NCBI GenBank assembly: GCA_963780715.1
Contig: CAWADK010000016.1
Coordinates: forward strand, 62,001 to 126,000
Length of the DNA stretch: 64,000 nucleotides
Direction of reading: 5' to 3'
Source: JALORV01 sp963780715
GTDB taxonomy: Bacteria; Pseudomonadota; Gammaproteobacteria; Burkholderiales; Burkholderiaceae_F
Below are positions 37,358 to 46,460 of the stretch, piece after piece (the first letter of the stretch is position 1; every line of letters begins with the position of its first letter). Both the position numbers and the translations under genes were made by a program. Below the pieces are notes generated by a model. That model was not told where the DNA came from, searched no databases, and saw only the letters and a list, made by a program, of their open reading frames with translations.

Positions 37358-39628
37358 CTACGGGGCTCCCAACAGCAGGAACAGGCTCCAGCGTCCGGGG
37401 CCGACTCCGACGCCGAAGTACGCCGGCCCGAGGAAGGTGTCCGCGCCGAGGAATGCGGAACCCGACCAGGCCATTCCGGGCGACGGCAATCCGTCACTGC
37501 GATCGCTCATACGAGCGACTTCGGCCGAACCGCCGACATAGATGCCCGAGCCCAGAAGGTCCGGCAGCGGCAATGTGCGGTTGTAGTACATCAGCCGGCC
37601 GAACGTGAACTGGCGACCGGCCAGCTCGTTGATGCGATAGGCCGACAGGTGTAGCGGTCCGCCCAGCGTGAACGATTCGTAGGCCGGCATGTCGGAGCCG
37701 AGCGACGATCCGCCGCTGACCGAAAGGTTCAATGTGTGTGGCCCCCAGCTCTGGGCGACGCGCCCGGTGGCTTCGACGCGGTTGTAGCTCTCGTTGGATC
37801 CGAGCGCATCCATCGCCGCGTATGCCGTTCCGACCAGTCCGTAGCCCGAGCGCGCAAACCACGCATTGTCGGTCTGGTCGATGAAGATCGCCGCGCGCAG
37901 CCCGGCCGTCGTTTCCCGCACCGACGGCAGCAGCGGTGAACCGGTTTCGACGCGGGCATGAATACGGGACATGCCTGCACCGACGCGCAACTGACCCCAG
38001 GTCCCCAGTACCGCGCCAACATCGAGCGCGCCCTGCGTGACGCTGGTGAGGTATTCGGCGACCTTTTCATCGCCAATGAACAGGCCGCGGGTCTGCTGAC
38101 CCACGAAGGCGCTCGGCGCGATGAACCACTTTCCGGCTTCATTCAGCGGCTGGTAGAACTCCGTCCCGAGATGCGTGTCCTGCCCGACCTGAAGCTCCGT
38201 GATCCATTCGGCGCCGAGACGGTTCATCCAGGACCGGCGGTATTGCACCAGCGCGTTGAACTGGCTATCGCCCGAGAAGTCGCTCGCCAGTCCCAGACCA
38301 AAGCGCAGGTAATTCGGGCCCCAGGACTTTTCGACCGGCTCGATGAGCATCGCGCGTGGACCTGTCTCGCCGCCGACGATCTGGTAGTTGATACTTTCGA
38401 AGTCGCCGGTGCCGTAAATGCGACGCAGGTCCGCGCCGAGCTTCTCCTCGGTCAGCGGCTCGCCCGGTTTGCTTTCGACCAGTGACATCGCCACCGCGGG
38501 GTTCGTGCGCTTGAGACCCTCGACGCGTATCTCGTCGACGGAGCCCAGCGCCTTGGCCTCGGCCACCTGCTTCATGCGCAGCGCCGCGTACTGCTCCGGC
38601 GGCACGCTGTAGCGCGCAAGCTTATCGGCCATTGCGCGGGTGGCCTTCTCGCCGATCGTGATGGCGTCCTCGGCGCGCCTGAACGAGCCCGCGGAGATGT
38701 CGCCGAGCTCGGGCGCGATCAGCACATCGTTGGGGCCGAGGCTGCGAATCTGCTGGTCGACCGTCTGCTTGCCGAGGAAGTTGATCAGCTGCGCGGTAAC
38801 GCTGAGCGCGGAGGTGATTTCGTCGCGCTTCAGTGGTGGCGTCGAAATGTTGACGGCGATGATGACGTCACCGCACAGCTTGCGTGCCTCATCGATCGGC
38901 AGGTTGTTGGCGATGCCGCCATCGACCAGCAGCCGGCCGTCGATTTCCACCGGCGCGATCGCACCTGGCACCGACATGCTGGCCCTCATGGCCTGCGACA
39001 GGCTGCCGTGGTCGAGCACGACCGACTCCCCGGTCTCGATGTCGGTCGCCATCGCGTGAAAGGGAATCGGCAGCTTGTTGAAGTTGCCGATGCCGAAGGC
39101 GGGGGTCGCAAGTTCCCTGAAGAAAGCCTCGATCGACACGCCGGCGATCACGCCTTTCGGCAGCATCAGGCCGCCATCCTTGACACCGAATTCCGGCTTG
39201 AACAGCGTCTTGTAGTCGTCGAACTTGCGACGTACCGCGATTTCCTTGCGCGGCGGCGCATCACGAAAGATGTCCTCCCACCGGGCCGCGACGACGATCT
39301 TCGCCATTTCATCCGCCGATCGCCCGGACGCGTAGGTGCCGCCGACGATTGCGCCCATGCTGGTGCCGGTGATGCAACTGATGGGTATGCGCATCTCCTC
39401 AAGGACCTTCAGCACGCCGACGTGCGCCAGTCCGCGTGCACCGCCTCCGGACAGGGCGAGTCCGATGCGCGGCACACCGGGCGCCGCTGTCGACGTCGTA
39501 ACTTCAACTGCAGGTTTCACAGGTGGCGGTGCAGTCGGCGGTGACTGCGCTGCAGACGGCAGCGCGTGGGCCAGGCCGGCGAGCAGGGCGCCGGCGAAGA
39601 CTCGCCGGGGAATGCGACGGTGGGACAT
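37358..39628 (-). CDS. Patatin-like phospholipase with POTRA and outer-membrane barrel (type Vd, PlpD-like)
   Basis: This is a 756-residue protein. A signal peptide (cleavage near SAAQS) is followed by a patatin lipase domain: the oxyanion loop GGGARG, the nucleophile Ser90 in GTSMG, and the dyad aspartate in LVDGGIANN. Next comes one POTRA-like module (VDEIRVEGLKRTNPA to YQIVGG) and a C-terminal region of about 330 residues with alternating strands like a 16-strand BamA/TamA barrel. This is the order of PlpD-type (type Vd) autotransporters, in which the lipase is exported through its own barrel. The start is taken as ATG 39628; 39643 is an alternative. The protein may act on host or competitor phospholipids; this is inference. 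Confidence 0.9.
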   Translation of the reverse strand: MSHRRIPRRVFAGALLAGLAHALPSAAQSPPTAPPPVKPAVEVTTSTAAPGVPRIGLALSGGGARGLAHVGVLKVLEEMRIPISCITGTSMGAIVGGTYASGRSADEMAKIVVAARWEDIFRDAPPRKEIAVRRKFDDYKTLFKPEFGVKDGGLMLPKGVIAGVSIEAFFRELATPAFGIGNFNKLPIPFHAMATDIETGESVVLDHGSLSQAMRASMSVPGAIAPVEIDGRLLVDGGIANNLPIDEARKLCGDVIIAVNISTPPLKRDEITSALSVTAQLINFLGKQTVDQQIRSLGPNDVLIAPELGDISAGSFRRAEDAITIGEKATRAMADKLARYSVPPEQYAALRMKQVAEAKALGSVDEIRVEGLKRTNPAVAMSLVESKPGEPLTEEKLGADLRRIYGTGDFESINYQIVGGETGPRAMLIEPVEKSWGPNYLRFGLGLASDFSGDSQFNALVQYRRSWMNRLGAEWITELQVGQDTHLGTEFYQPLNEAGKWFIAPSAFVGQQTRGLFIGDEKVAEYLTSVTQGALDVGAVLGTWGQLRVGAGMSRIHARVETGSPLLPSVRETTAGLRAAIFIDQTDNAWFARSGYGLVGTAYAAMDALGSNESYNRVEATGRVAQSWGPHTLNLSVSGGSSLGSDMPAYESFTLGGPLHLSAYRINELAGRQFTFGRLMYYNRTLPLPDLLGSGIYVGGSAEVARMSDRSDGLPSPGMAWSGSAFLGADTFLGPAYFGVGVGPGRWSLFLLLGAP

Positions 39629-39909
39629 GAGGTTTGGCTCCATCGAATGTCGGGCGTGCCCTCCATCCGCATCACGCCGAGGGCCATAGGTGGCACCTTT
39701 TAGCAGCAAAGTACACCCCGCAGACTGACGCGCAGCAACGCCCTCCGCACAGCGATTGCGGTCCGGCCAGTCAGAGTGGGCCGACGGTGGCGCGCAGGAT
39801 CACTGGCCGGAAGCGGCAAGGTCGATCGGCTTGCTAAGCGGCAATCCGCAACGGACGCACCGCGCGCGCGTCCGTCACTCCCCCCGAGTTCGAGTCCGCC
39901 GCATGGGTC

Positions 39910-42531
39910 CTAGCGACGGAAGCCACCACCGCGGAAGCCTCCTCCGCCAAAGCGGTCTCCGTAGCTCCCGCCGCCGAAACGGCTACCCCAGCCACCGCCG
40001 CCAGCACGGTCCGCGTTGCCGCCGTAACGGCTGCCCCAGCTGTCACCGCCGCTTGCGCCGTAGCGGCTGCCCCAGCTGTCGGAGCCGCCACCCGAGCGGT
40101 CCCAGCCACCACCGCCGTAACTGCTGGTCCGCTCGGCCGCTGAGTTGCGCGCCTGCTGCTCCTGACTGGCCCACGCGTTGTTGCCCGAGGCACTGCCCCA
40201 GCCGCTCGTTGAATGTTGCTGCCAGCCGCCACTGCTGTCGCTGCGATAGACGTTACCGTCCGCGCCGGCGACGTGCGTGTTCTGCGGCGTGCCGTCGTTC
40301 CAGGTCTTGGTCTGGCCGGTGTTGGCGTTGTAGGTGGTGGTGGTCGCATCGCGGCTCACGCCCTGCGGACCGGCGCTGGCCGAGACGTTGCGGTCGATCG
40401 AACTGCCACCGGCGCCGGTCGCCTCCACGTTCGAGCCGTAGCCGCGCTGGCCCGTCTGCGCGTTGTAGGTCTCGTTGCGGTTGACGGAGCCGGTCGTACC
40501 GGACGCGGTGTTGAACGTTCGGTTGTAACCCTGCGAACCCTGCCCGGTGTACGGATTCCAGCTGCGCTGGGCGTTGTAGGTGCCGGTCGTGCCGCGGTAG
40601 GTGGAGTAGTTGCCGGCCGCGGTCGTGCCGAACGCACCGCCATTGTCGGCCCAGTACGTGCGCGTGCCAGACGACACGCCGCCCGGCCAGCTGCGATAGA
40701 CATCGGCCGTCGCCGAGCCGCAGCACGGATACCCGTAGTAGCCGGCGTGATAGTACGCACCGCCCCAGTAGGGCTCGGCCCAGTACGCGGCCGTCAGGCC
40801 CATGGCAAATCCGAAGGTGAAGCCGACATAGGGGTTGTAGACCGGCATCGCCGCCACGCCATAGGTGACCGGTGCGCCATACCAGACGCTGCCGATCCAC
40901 GGCGAGTAGGCGTAGCCGGTGCCGTAGACCACGGTGCCGCCGGTATCGACGACGGTGCCGAGGTAGCCGGGCGTGTAGCCGGCGTAGACGACATTGCCGG
41001 TGTAGCCGTAGACGTGCACATAGGTGACGTAGTGCAGCGGCGACGAGACCGGGATCGTGTAGATGACGCCCGGCACGGCAGTGGCCACGACCCAGGGCCC
41101 GGTCAGCGCACTCGCGCTGAACCACACGCCGCCGGTGACGGCGTAATAGGCGCCCGGGTTCACCTCGATCACTGGAACCTTGGAGTTGGCGACATGGCGC
41201 AGCGGCGTGCCGGCCACTGGCTGCCACTGCGGCGCGCCGTCGAACTCCGGCGTGAAGGTCGGCCCGCCATTGCGCGTTACCGCCGCGGTCTGCGGTATCG
41301 AATTCGCGATCATCGCCTCCTGAGCCTGCGGTGTGCCCGCCACCGACGCCAGCACGATCGACGCCGGCGTGCCTTTCGCGGGTATCTGCCGGAACGACGG
41401 CGGCAGCGCGTTGCTGGCGACGAAGGCCCACGGCCCACCGAGCCCCGGCGCGCGGAACCAGCGTCCTGCCATCAGCACGTAGTAAGCGTTGTTCGTCGTG
41501 TCGACGATGACGTCGGTCGCGCTGTTGGTGGCCCACAGCAGCGGCGTGCCGGTGATCGGCACAAGATTGGGCTGACCCTTGAAGACAATGAGTTCGGTCG
41601 GGACTTCCGTGACATGGATCGCCGGCACACCATTGGCCAGTGCGGGCTTCGGCGTCGCACCCTCGCCGCCGTCGAGCAGATCCACCGTCCCCGACTGCGC
41701 CAGTTGCTTCGCCAGGTCGTCGAGCCCGAGCGGCGCGAAGCCGACCTGCGTCCACGGGCCGTCGAGCGAACTCGACGACAACCAGCCGTCGTAGACATGC
41801 AAATACCAGGTCTTGTCGAAGCGCGTGCGGACGAGCATCGCATGCGTATTGATGACGCGCTCGAAGCGCGTGTCCGGGACCTCGCGCACGACGGGCTTGC
41901 CTTCGATCGGCACCAGCAGCGCCGGCCCGTAGGCGACGATGACCTTCGGTGCCTCGTTGCGCACCGCATGTCCGGTCGGCTGGACCGTCTTCGAGGCCGC
42001 GAGCGACGCCTCGAGGCTGTCGAGCGCCATCGTCTGCAGCGCGCTCACCAGCGCGGTGCGCAGGGCCGGCAGGTACTGCGCCCCCTTGTCCGACAGCGTC
42101 GGGAAGTTGCTCTTCGTGACGACGAGATCGTTGAGCTCGACCGTGCGCGTTACGCGGTCGACGTCGGTGCGCGCCGTACCCCAGACGACACCAAAGGTCT
42201 CGTCCTTCTGGCCGGTGGGCCGCAGCGCCACGGCGACACGCCACGCGAGCGCATTGCCGGTCCAGGAGTCGATCTGCGGCTGGTAGATCAGCGCATCGGC
42301 GCCGGTCAGCGTGACGTCGCGGGGCCACGGGTCACGTGGGGCCGGCGCCGGAGCCGCCGGGGCCGCCGAGGGCGGCGGCAGACCGCCGCCGGCCGCGCTG
42401 ACGCTCATCGCCGGACTTGACGAGTCGTCCGGCGGCGGCATCAGGGCCGGGTCGCCGGAACGGTTCGCGCAGCCAGCCACCATTGCGCCGGTCACGAGGG
42501 TCAATGCGAAGTTTCGAATCGTCGAAGACAT
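39910..42531 (-). CDS. Large low-complexity lipoprotein with Gly-rich C-terminus
   Basis: This is an 873-residue exported lipoprotein (lipobox VAGC, Cys near residue 21). A Pro/Ala-rich linker precedes a beta-rich region of about 450 residues in which a unit ending GRWFRAPGLGGPWAFV or VWFSASALTGPWVVA recurs. A Tyr/Gly-rich stretch (AYWAEPYWGGAYYHAGYYG) follows. The last 130 residues are Ser/Gly/Asn-rich and end in repeats of WGSR(Y/F)G. Relatives are annotated only as autotransporter-like or carbohydrate-binding-like hypotheticals. A surface or matrix role is plausible but not shown. The ATG at 42531 has AAAGAG upstream. Confidence 0.75.
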   Translation of the reverse strand: MSSTIRNFALTLVTGAMVAGCANRSGDPALMPPPDDSSSPAMSVSAAGGGLPPPSAAPAAPAPAPRDPWPRDVTLTGADALIYQPQIDSWTGNALAWRVAVALRPTGQKDETFGVVWGTARTDVDRVTRTVELNDLVVTKSNFPTLSDKGAQYLPALRTALVSALQTMALDSLEASLAASKTVQPTGHAVRNEAPKVIVAYGPALLVPIEGKPVVREVPDTRFERVINTHAMLVRTRFDKTWYLHVYDGWLSSSSLDGPWTQVGFAPLGLDDLAKQLAQSGTVDLLDGGEGATPKPALANGVPAIHVTEVPTELIVFKGQPNLVPITGTPLLWATNSATDVIVDTTNNAYYVLMAGRWFRAPGLGGPWAFVASNALPPSFRQIPAKGTPASIVLASVAGTPQAQEAMIANSIPQTAAVTRNGGPTFTPEFDGAPQWQPVAGTPLRHVANSKVPVIEVNPGAYYAVTGGVWFSASALTGPWVVATAVPGVIYTIPVSSPLHYVTYVHVYGYTGNVVYAGYTPGYLGTVVDTGGTVVYGTGYAYSPWIGSVWYGAPVTYGVAAMPVYNPYVGFTFGFAMGLTAAYWAEPYWGGAYYHAGYYGYPCCGSATADVYRSWPGGVSSGTRTYWADNGGAFGTTAAGNYSTYRGTTGTYNAQRSWNPYTGQGSQGYNRTFNTASGTTGSVNRNETYNAQTGQRGYGSNVEATGAGGSSIDRNVSASAGPQGVSRDATTTTYNANTGQTKTWNDGTPQNTHVAGADGNVYRSDSSGGWQQHSTSGWGSASGNNAWASQEQQARNSAAERTSSYGGGGWDRSGGGSDSWGSRYGASGGDSWGSRYGGNADRAGGGGWGSRFGGGSYGDRFGGGGFRGGGFRR

Positions 42532-42754
42532 GGACTCTTTCGGTGCGTATACGGGCCGACAACGGCACGAGGATCAGCGCGCATGACGCTGCAGCACCTG
42601 ACCCACGCGCACGGTGATGGCCATGTCCACCTCGTGAACGACCCTCGTCAGGACCATCAGCAGCAGGCCCCGGAACACCTTAATCGAGCGAGAGGATGTA
42701 GGAGGCCGGACTGCGTACCGCCGATACGATACTGAAGACTCGTGACGTCTACCG

Positions 42755-43189
42755 CTACTGTGACACGACGCGGGCGCCGTCGCCGTTGCCTTCGATGTAG
42801 ACGCGCTGTCCAACGCGCAATCCAGCGTTGACCGGCTGCGTCACGGCCACCAGCACGCCGTTCGTGGTCCGCACAATGATCTGCTGTCCGGGCACCGGCT
42901 GGTCGTGCTTCTTCTGTATCTCGTTGCCGGCCAGCGCGCCGCCCACCGTGCCGAGCACCATCGCGACATCGCGTCCGGTGCCGCCGCCGATCAGGCTGCC
43001 GATGCCGAGGCCGGCCAACCCGCCAACGACTGCGCCGACGCCCTGATGATGATTGCTCTGGAGTTGCACCGCCGTGATCTGTTCGATCGTTCCGCGGCGG
43101 ATTTCCATTTCACCGGGCTGCGGTCCAGGCGCCGCGCAGGCAGCCAGGAGCAGCGCAAAGACGATGGAGGCAATGCCGACTTTTCTCAT
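42755..43189 (-). CDS. Glycine-zipper 2TM lipoprotein (SlyB-like)
   Basis: This is a 144-residue lipoprotein (lipobox LAAC at residues 15-18). After RRGTIEQITAVQL comes a glycine-zipper pair of hydrophobic helices (GVGAVVGGLAGLGIGSLIGG and VLGTVGGALAGNEIQKK), the mark of the SlyB/OsmB-like Rick_17kDa family. A small beta domain closes the protein (PGQQIIVRTTNGVLVAV). Such proteins sit in the outer membrane and stabilise it under stress. The gene is separate from its neighbours: 223 bp to the 873-residue lipoprotein and about 140 bp to the barrel protein. Confidence 0.88.
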   Translation of the reverse strand: MRKVGIASIVFALLLAACAAPGPQPGEMEIRRGTIEQITAVQLQSNHHQGVGAVVGGLAGLGIGSLIGGGTGRDVAMVLGTVGGALAGNEIQKKHDQPVPGQQIIVRTTNGVLVAVTQPVNAGLRVGQRVYIEGNGDGARVVSQ

Positions 43190-43327
43190 GTTCCGACTCC
43201 GGGTTCGAACTGATTATTTTGCCAGGGCGCCGACCGTTGTCGCCGCACAGTCACTGCGGACGCTCAGTCGGGCACCATGGAGTTGGGGTTAAGGGATGAC
43301 ATTGCACTGGGCGCGGGCCGCCCTCGC

Positions 43328-44158
43328 TCAGAACCGGAACGACACACCGACCGCCACTCCGTTGAATGTCAGAGACTGCAGCGGTTCGCCGGACTTGAAT
43401 TCATAGTCGAGGTAGCGCCACGCCGCCATGACTTCGCCCCAGCTGAATGAATAGCCCAGCCCGGCGAGAGCCTGCCAGGTGAGCTTCGAGTTGCCGGTGC
43501 CGATGTCGGCGTAGTACGGCACGAACCAGCGCAGGTCGCCGCCGAAGCGCGCACGGCCGCGAACGCCGAGGATTGCATCCCAGTTGGTGGCGCTGATCTC
43601 TGCCGTCCCTGAGCGTGCGATGCCCAGCGGGCCGGTGCCGTTGAACGCCCAGTTCAGTGTCTGGTCCATGCTGAGCACGCGCGCACCGACCACGGAGCCC
43701 ATGCTGTACTCGGGCTTCTCGACCAGCGCGTAGGTGCCGGCCAGCGTCACGATGTTGGTCTTGACGTCGAGGCTGAGATTGGCGTTCACACCGGCAGCCA
43801 GCGGCTGACCGTGGATCACGAAGTCCCTCGTCGAAGCCTTGTCGCCGCCGACGTCGCTGTAGAACCAGTCGATGAGCCCGCCCCATCGGCCGTACTGGGC
43901 CTCGAACGTTCCCATGAAGGCCATCTTGAGGCTTTCGATGAGCGTATCGGCGTTGACATCGATCGACGGGCCGCCCGCTCCGCTGGGAAACTCCGTCGTG
44001 CCGGAGAGACCCGGAAACCAGCCATACACCGTGGCGCGAAAGGCCCACTCGTCCTGCCGCGGCGGAGTCGATTGCGCGGCGGCCGGCAGCGCGGTGACGA
44101 TGCCTAGCGTAACCAGCAAAACCGCGGCGGTACGCCCGATGAGAGGAATGCGATTCAT
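43328..44158 (-). CDS. Outer-membrane beta-barrel protein
   Basis: This is a 276-residue exported protein with a signal peptide (cleavage near PAAAQS) and an alternating-residue pattern throughout, ending in the aromatic C-terminal strand GVAVGVSFRF, which is the signal for barrel assembly. Strands such as WAFRATVYGWFPGLSG and LKMAFMGTFEAQYGRWG indicate a small barrel of about eight to ten strands. The function is unknown. The GGAAG upstream of ATG 44158 decides that start over 44170. It is the last gene of a minus-strand run with gaps of 24, 14 and 31 bp to the genes before it. Confidence 0.82.
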   Translation of the reverse strand: MNRIPLIGRTAAVLLVTLGIVTALPAAAQSTPPRQDEWAFRATVYGWFPGLSGTTEFPSGAGGPSIDVNADTLIESLKMAFMGTFEAQYGRWGGLIDWFYSDVGGDKASTRDFVIHGQPLAAGVNANLSLDVKTNIVTLAGTYALVEKPEYSMGSVVGARVLSMDQTLNWAFNGTGPLGIARSGTAEISATNWDAILGVRGRARFGGDLRWFVPYYADIGTGNSKLTWQALAGLGYSFSWGEVMAAWRYLDYEFKSGEPLQSLTFNGVAVGVSFRF

Positions 44159-44182
44159 GTTGTCTTCCATTGTCGATAGAGA

Positions 44183-44986
44183 CTAGGGCGTCGGCACCAC
44201 CGTGTAGTACACGCCGTTGGCGCCGTAGGACGGCTTGAACCAGATGTTGCCATTCAGATAGTAGGTGATGCCGTTCTTGTTGACGGGAAACGAACCCGCC
44301 GGCAGCGCCGCGTAATTCAAGCCCATCACGTAGTTGCCGGGCGCGGCCATCGGCGTAGCGCCGGCGGCTCCGGCCGTACCCGCCGCGACACCGGCGTTGT
44401 AAGCGCTCGTCGTCGTGGTCGCCCCGGCTGCTACACCAGCGTTGTAGGCGCTGCTTGTCGCCGCAGCAGCGCTCGCGCTGCCCGCGGCAACACCGGCTGC
44501 GTACGCATTGGATGAAGCCGCTGCGCTCGACGACGCGATTGCCGCGCCGGCCGCGACTCCGACCACCGCCCCGGCCGCGGCGGCGCAACCGTAACAGCCG
44601 CTCGAGTAGTACGGCACCGCGACCGGCGGGTGATACGCGGGATAGGTGGGATAAGCACCCGGCGGGTGGTAGTACGTGGCACCGCCGGGGTAGGTGTGAT
44701 AGGCGCCAGCGCCGACTTCACCGGAGGTGGTGCCGCCGTACGTGTTCACGTGCGTCGTGCCGCCGCCGTAATTGTGCGTGGTGCCTCCGCCATAGACGTT
44801 CTCGTGCGTCGTACCCTCGCCGGCCGTGTGCGAGGTGCCGCCGCCCCACGCGTTCTCGTGCGTCGTCGAGCCGTAGGAGTGACTCGTGCTTCCACCGTAG
44901 CGGTTGGCGCTGGCCCAGGCGCCGGCATCGGTGCTCCAGGCTGCGCAGAGCACGATGGCGATTGCAGTGAGTTGAAAGCGTGCCAT
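44183..44986 (-). CDS. Exported repeat protein with His/Gly/Thr and Ala-rich repeats
   Basis: This is a 267-residue secreted protein of unknown function. After the signal peptide (ending near DAGAWA) residues 30-90 are imperfect tandem units of the form YGGGTTH with a histidine every 8-13 residues. A Pro/Tyr stretch (YHPPGAYPTYPAYHPP) and a SSGCYGCAAA Cys pair follow. Next is a second repeat family, SAYNAGVAAG, present three or four times, and a C-terminal segment GITYYLNGNIWFKPSYGANG that looks like a folded domain. The His repeats could bind metal. It lies 14 bp after the DUF2092 gene and 24 bp before the barrel protein, so it is probably cotranscribed with both. Confidence 0.75.
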   Translation of the reverse strand: MARFQLTAIAIVLCAAWSTDAGAWASANRYGGSTSHSYGSTTHENAWGGGTSHTAGEGTTHENVYGGGTTHNYGGGTTHVNTYGGTTSGEVGAGAYHTYPGGATYYHPPGAYPTYPAYHPPVAVPYYSSGCYGCAAAAGAVVGVAAGAAIASSSAAASSNAYAAGVAAGSASAAAATSSAYNAGVAAGATTTTSAYNAGVAAGTAGAAGATPMAAPGNYVMGLNYAALPAGSFPVNKNGITYYLNGNIWFKPSYGANGVYYTVVPTP

Positions 44987-45000
44987 GTGACCTCCCTGCT

Positions 45001-45891
45001 TCAGTTCGACTTCGCAGCCGGCTTCGCCGGTGCGGACTTCTTCATTGTCAGCGGCTTCATGCCCGGTGGCAGCGTCACCTTCGGTGTAGCGAACGCCATG
45101 CGGCCCGCGGACGCGACCTTGGCAGAGGCGAACGCCTCGGACGCGATCGGGCCGTTCAACTGCCAGTTCGCGAACTCCAGGTCATGCCTGAGCCTCAACG
45201 GATCGCCGCTGAACATCGCGCGCACGCGGCGCGGCAGCTTGTCGTCGGCACCGATCCAGATCTGCAGGAACACGTCATCGTTGGCCCACGCCACCATCTC
45301 GGTCGCCACGCCGCCGACCGCGCCGGACGGTCCGATGTAAAAGGCGAGCTTGCCGCCAGCCAGCGCCGCGAAGGGATCAGAGATCACCACGTCGGTGAAG
45401 GGGAAGTAGATCGACGCGCTGTCGTAGGCGCGCTTGAGCATCGCGTCGATGGTCGGCGGGGCATCGGCGACCGCCGCGAGGTTCTCCGCGGGCGCGTACG
45501 CGATCATCGACTTGCCGTCGTAGTAGAACTCGGAGGCCGGGCCGTCGCCGGGCATCAGCACGCGGAATTTGTCCGGCCGCTGCAGCGCCACGTCGTAGCG
45601 CGTCGTATAGACGAGCGGCGGGCCGAGCTTGCTCGGAAACTCGAAGCTGGCCGTCGCCGTGAACGACAGGGTTTTCGCCGACGCCAGCTTCTCGCTCATC
45701 GCTCTTAGAAGATCCATCGCGCGCGGCTCGAGCACCATCTTGAATTCAGGTGCCTTGGACTTCGGTGCAGGCTTGGTCGCCTTGGTCGACGCGGCGGGCT
45801 TCGCGGCGGCAGCGGTCTGTGCCGCCACCGGAGCCAACAGCCCGACGTTCATCGCCGCCAGCAGCCCGGCCCACGCAAGCGCTCGTTTCAT
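45001..45891 (-). CDS. DUF2092 family exported protein
   Basis: This is a 296-residue protein with a signal peptide and a Lys/Ala/Pro-rich linker, then a DUF2092 domain. Typical segments are LEPRAMDLLRAMSEKLASAKTLSF, TTRYDVALQRPDKFRV, GDGPASEFYYDGKSM and the later FTDVVISDP. The fold is like LolA/LolB-type lipoprotein carriers, so lipid or lipoprotein handling in the periplasm is possible. The C-terminus is again Lys/Pro/Ala-rich. It is the second gene in the 46222-43328 run. Confidence 0.85.
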   Translation of the reverse strand: MKRALAWAGLLAAMNVGLLAPVAAQTAAAAKPAASTKATKPAPKSKAPEFKMVLEPRAMDLLRAMSEKLASAKTLSFTATASFEFPSKLGPPLVYTTRYDVALQRPDKFRVLMPGDGPASEFYYDGKSMIAYAPAENLAAVADAPPTIDAMLKRAYDSASIYFPFTDVVISDPFAALAGGKLAFYIGPSGAVGGVATEMVAWANDDVFLQIWIGADDKLPRRVRAMFSGDPLRLRHDLEFANWQLNGPIASEAFASAKVASAGRMAFATPKVTLPPGMKPLTMKKSAPAKPAAKSN

Positions 45892-45922
45892 CGTGTTCTC
45901 CGGTTGATCCTGGCCACCGCGG

Positions 45923-46222
45923 TTACGGGATCATCCCGCACTCGAACATCTTGTTCGCCACTGGCGCTGCGATGCGGTTGATGAATTCCTTGCGCGCACC
46001 GGGATCGTTGCGCAACAACTGCACCAGTTCCTGCTCGCGCGGCGACTTCGGCTTGCCGCGCCCTTCCCACAGCTGCTCGCAGCTCGAAGCGTTCACTTTG
46101 TCGACGACCTTGCCGGCCAGCATGTCGATCAGCGGATACTGCTGAGCCAGCGCAAAACCGGAGGCGAACAGCAGTCCCGGAAAGGCAATCTTTACAAGCC
46201 TGAAAGCGAGTTGCTGATTCAT
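45923..46222 (-). CDS. Small exported hypothetical protein
   Basis: This is a 99-residue protein with a signal peptide (cleavage near ALAQQ) and a helical mature domain. Two cysteines, in NASSCEQLWE and KMFECGMIP, are placed as if to form a disulphide closing the helical bundle. Charged segment KPKSPREQELVQLLRNDPGA lies between them. AGGAG precedes ATG 46222. It is the first gene of the four-gene run ending in the barrel protein. The family is unknown to me. Confidence 0.78.
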   Translation of the reverse strand: MNQQLAFRLVKIAFPGLLFASGFALAQQYPLIDMLAGKVVDKVNASSCEQLWEGRGKPKSPREQELVQLLRNDPGARKEFINRIAAPVANKMFECGMIP

Positions 46223-46460
46223 GCATTACTCCTGGTGAAAGCCGTCTGCGCATGCATGCGTTCGGGCCGGGGGTTGAGGGAAGTCACTTGGGAAACATGA
46301 ACTGGACCTGGAAGCGCAACTGCCAGGTGGCGCCGTCGTCGGCGCGCGGCGGACAAGCTCAGTAACGACAGCGCTGCTGTACAGCCTGCTGCAAGGGCGT
46401 GCGGCCATGACCTTCGGTTCACGTCTGCCGTTCCTCGGGTTCGTCGGGTTCGGCGTTGAC

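Noticed and set aside
40213..42420. Plus-strand open frame of 735 codons and a second minus frame of 691 codons
   Set aside because: Both overlap the 873-residue lipoprotein, which alone has a signal peptide, start site and consistent repeats. Their translations are Arg/Ala-rich shadow sequence.
42574..42675. About 34 coding-like codons on the minus strand (VFRGLLLMVLTRVVHEVD)
   Set aside because: Codon third positions look coding and the peptide is hydrophobic, but there is no convincing start, ribosome-binding site or longer domain. It could be a tiny membrane peptide; not supported enough.
46283..46423. Signal-peptide-like segment (minus, GTG 46422) that would join ADDGATWQLRFQVQFMFPK in the next frame
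   Set aside because: Joined by one base removal it would be only about 45 residues with no family. It may be a broken remnant, but the evidence is thin.
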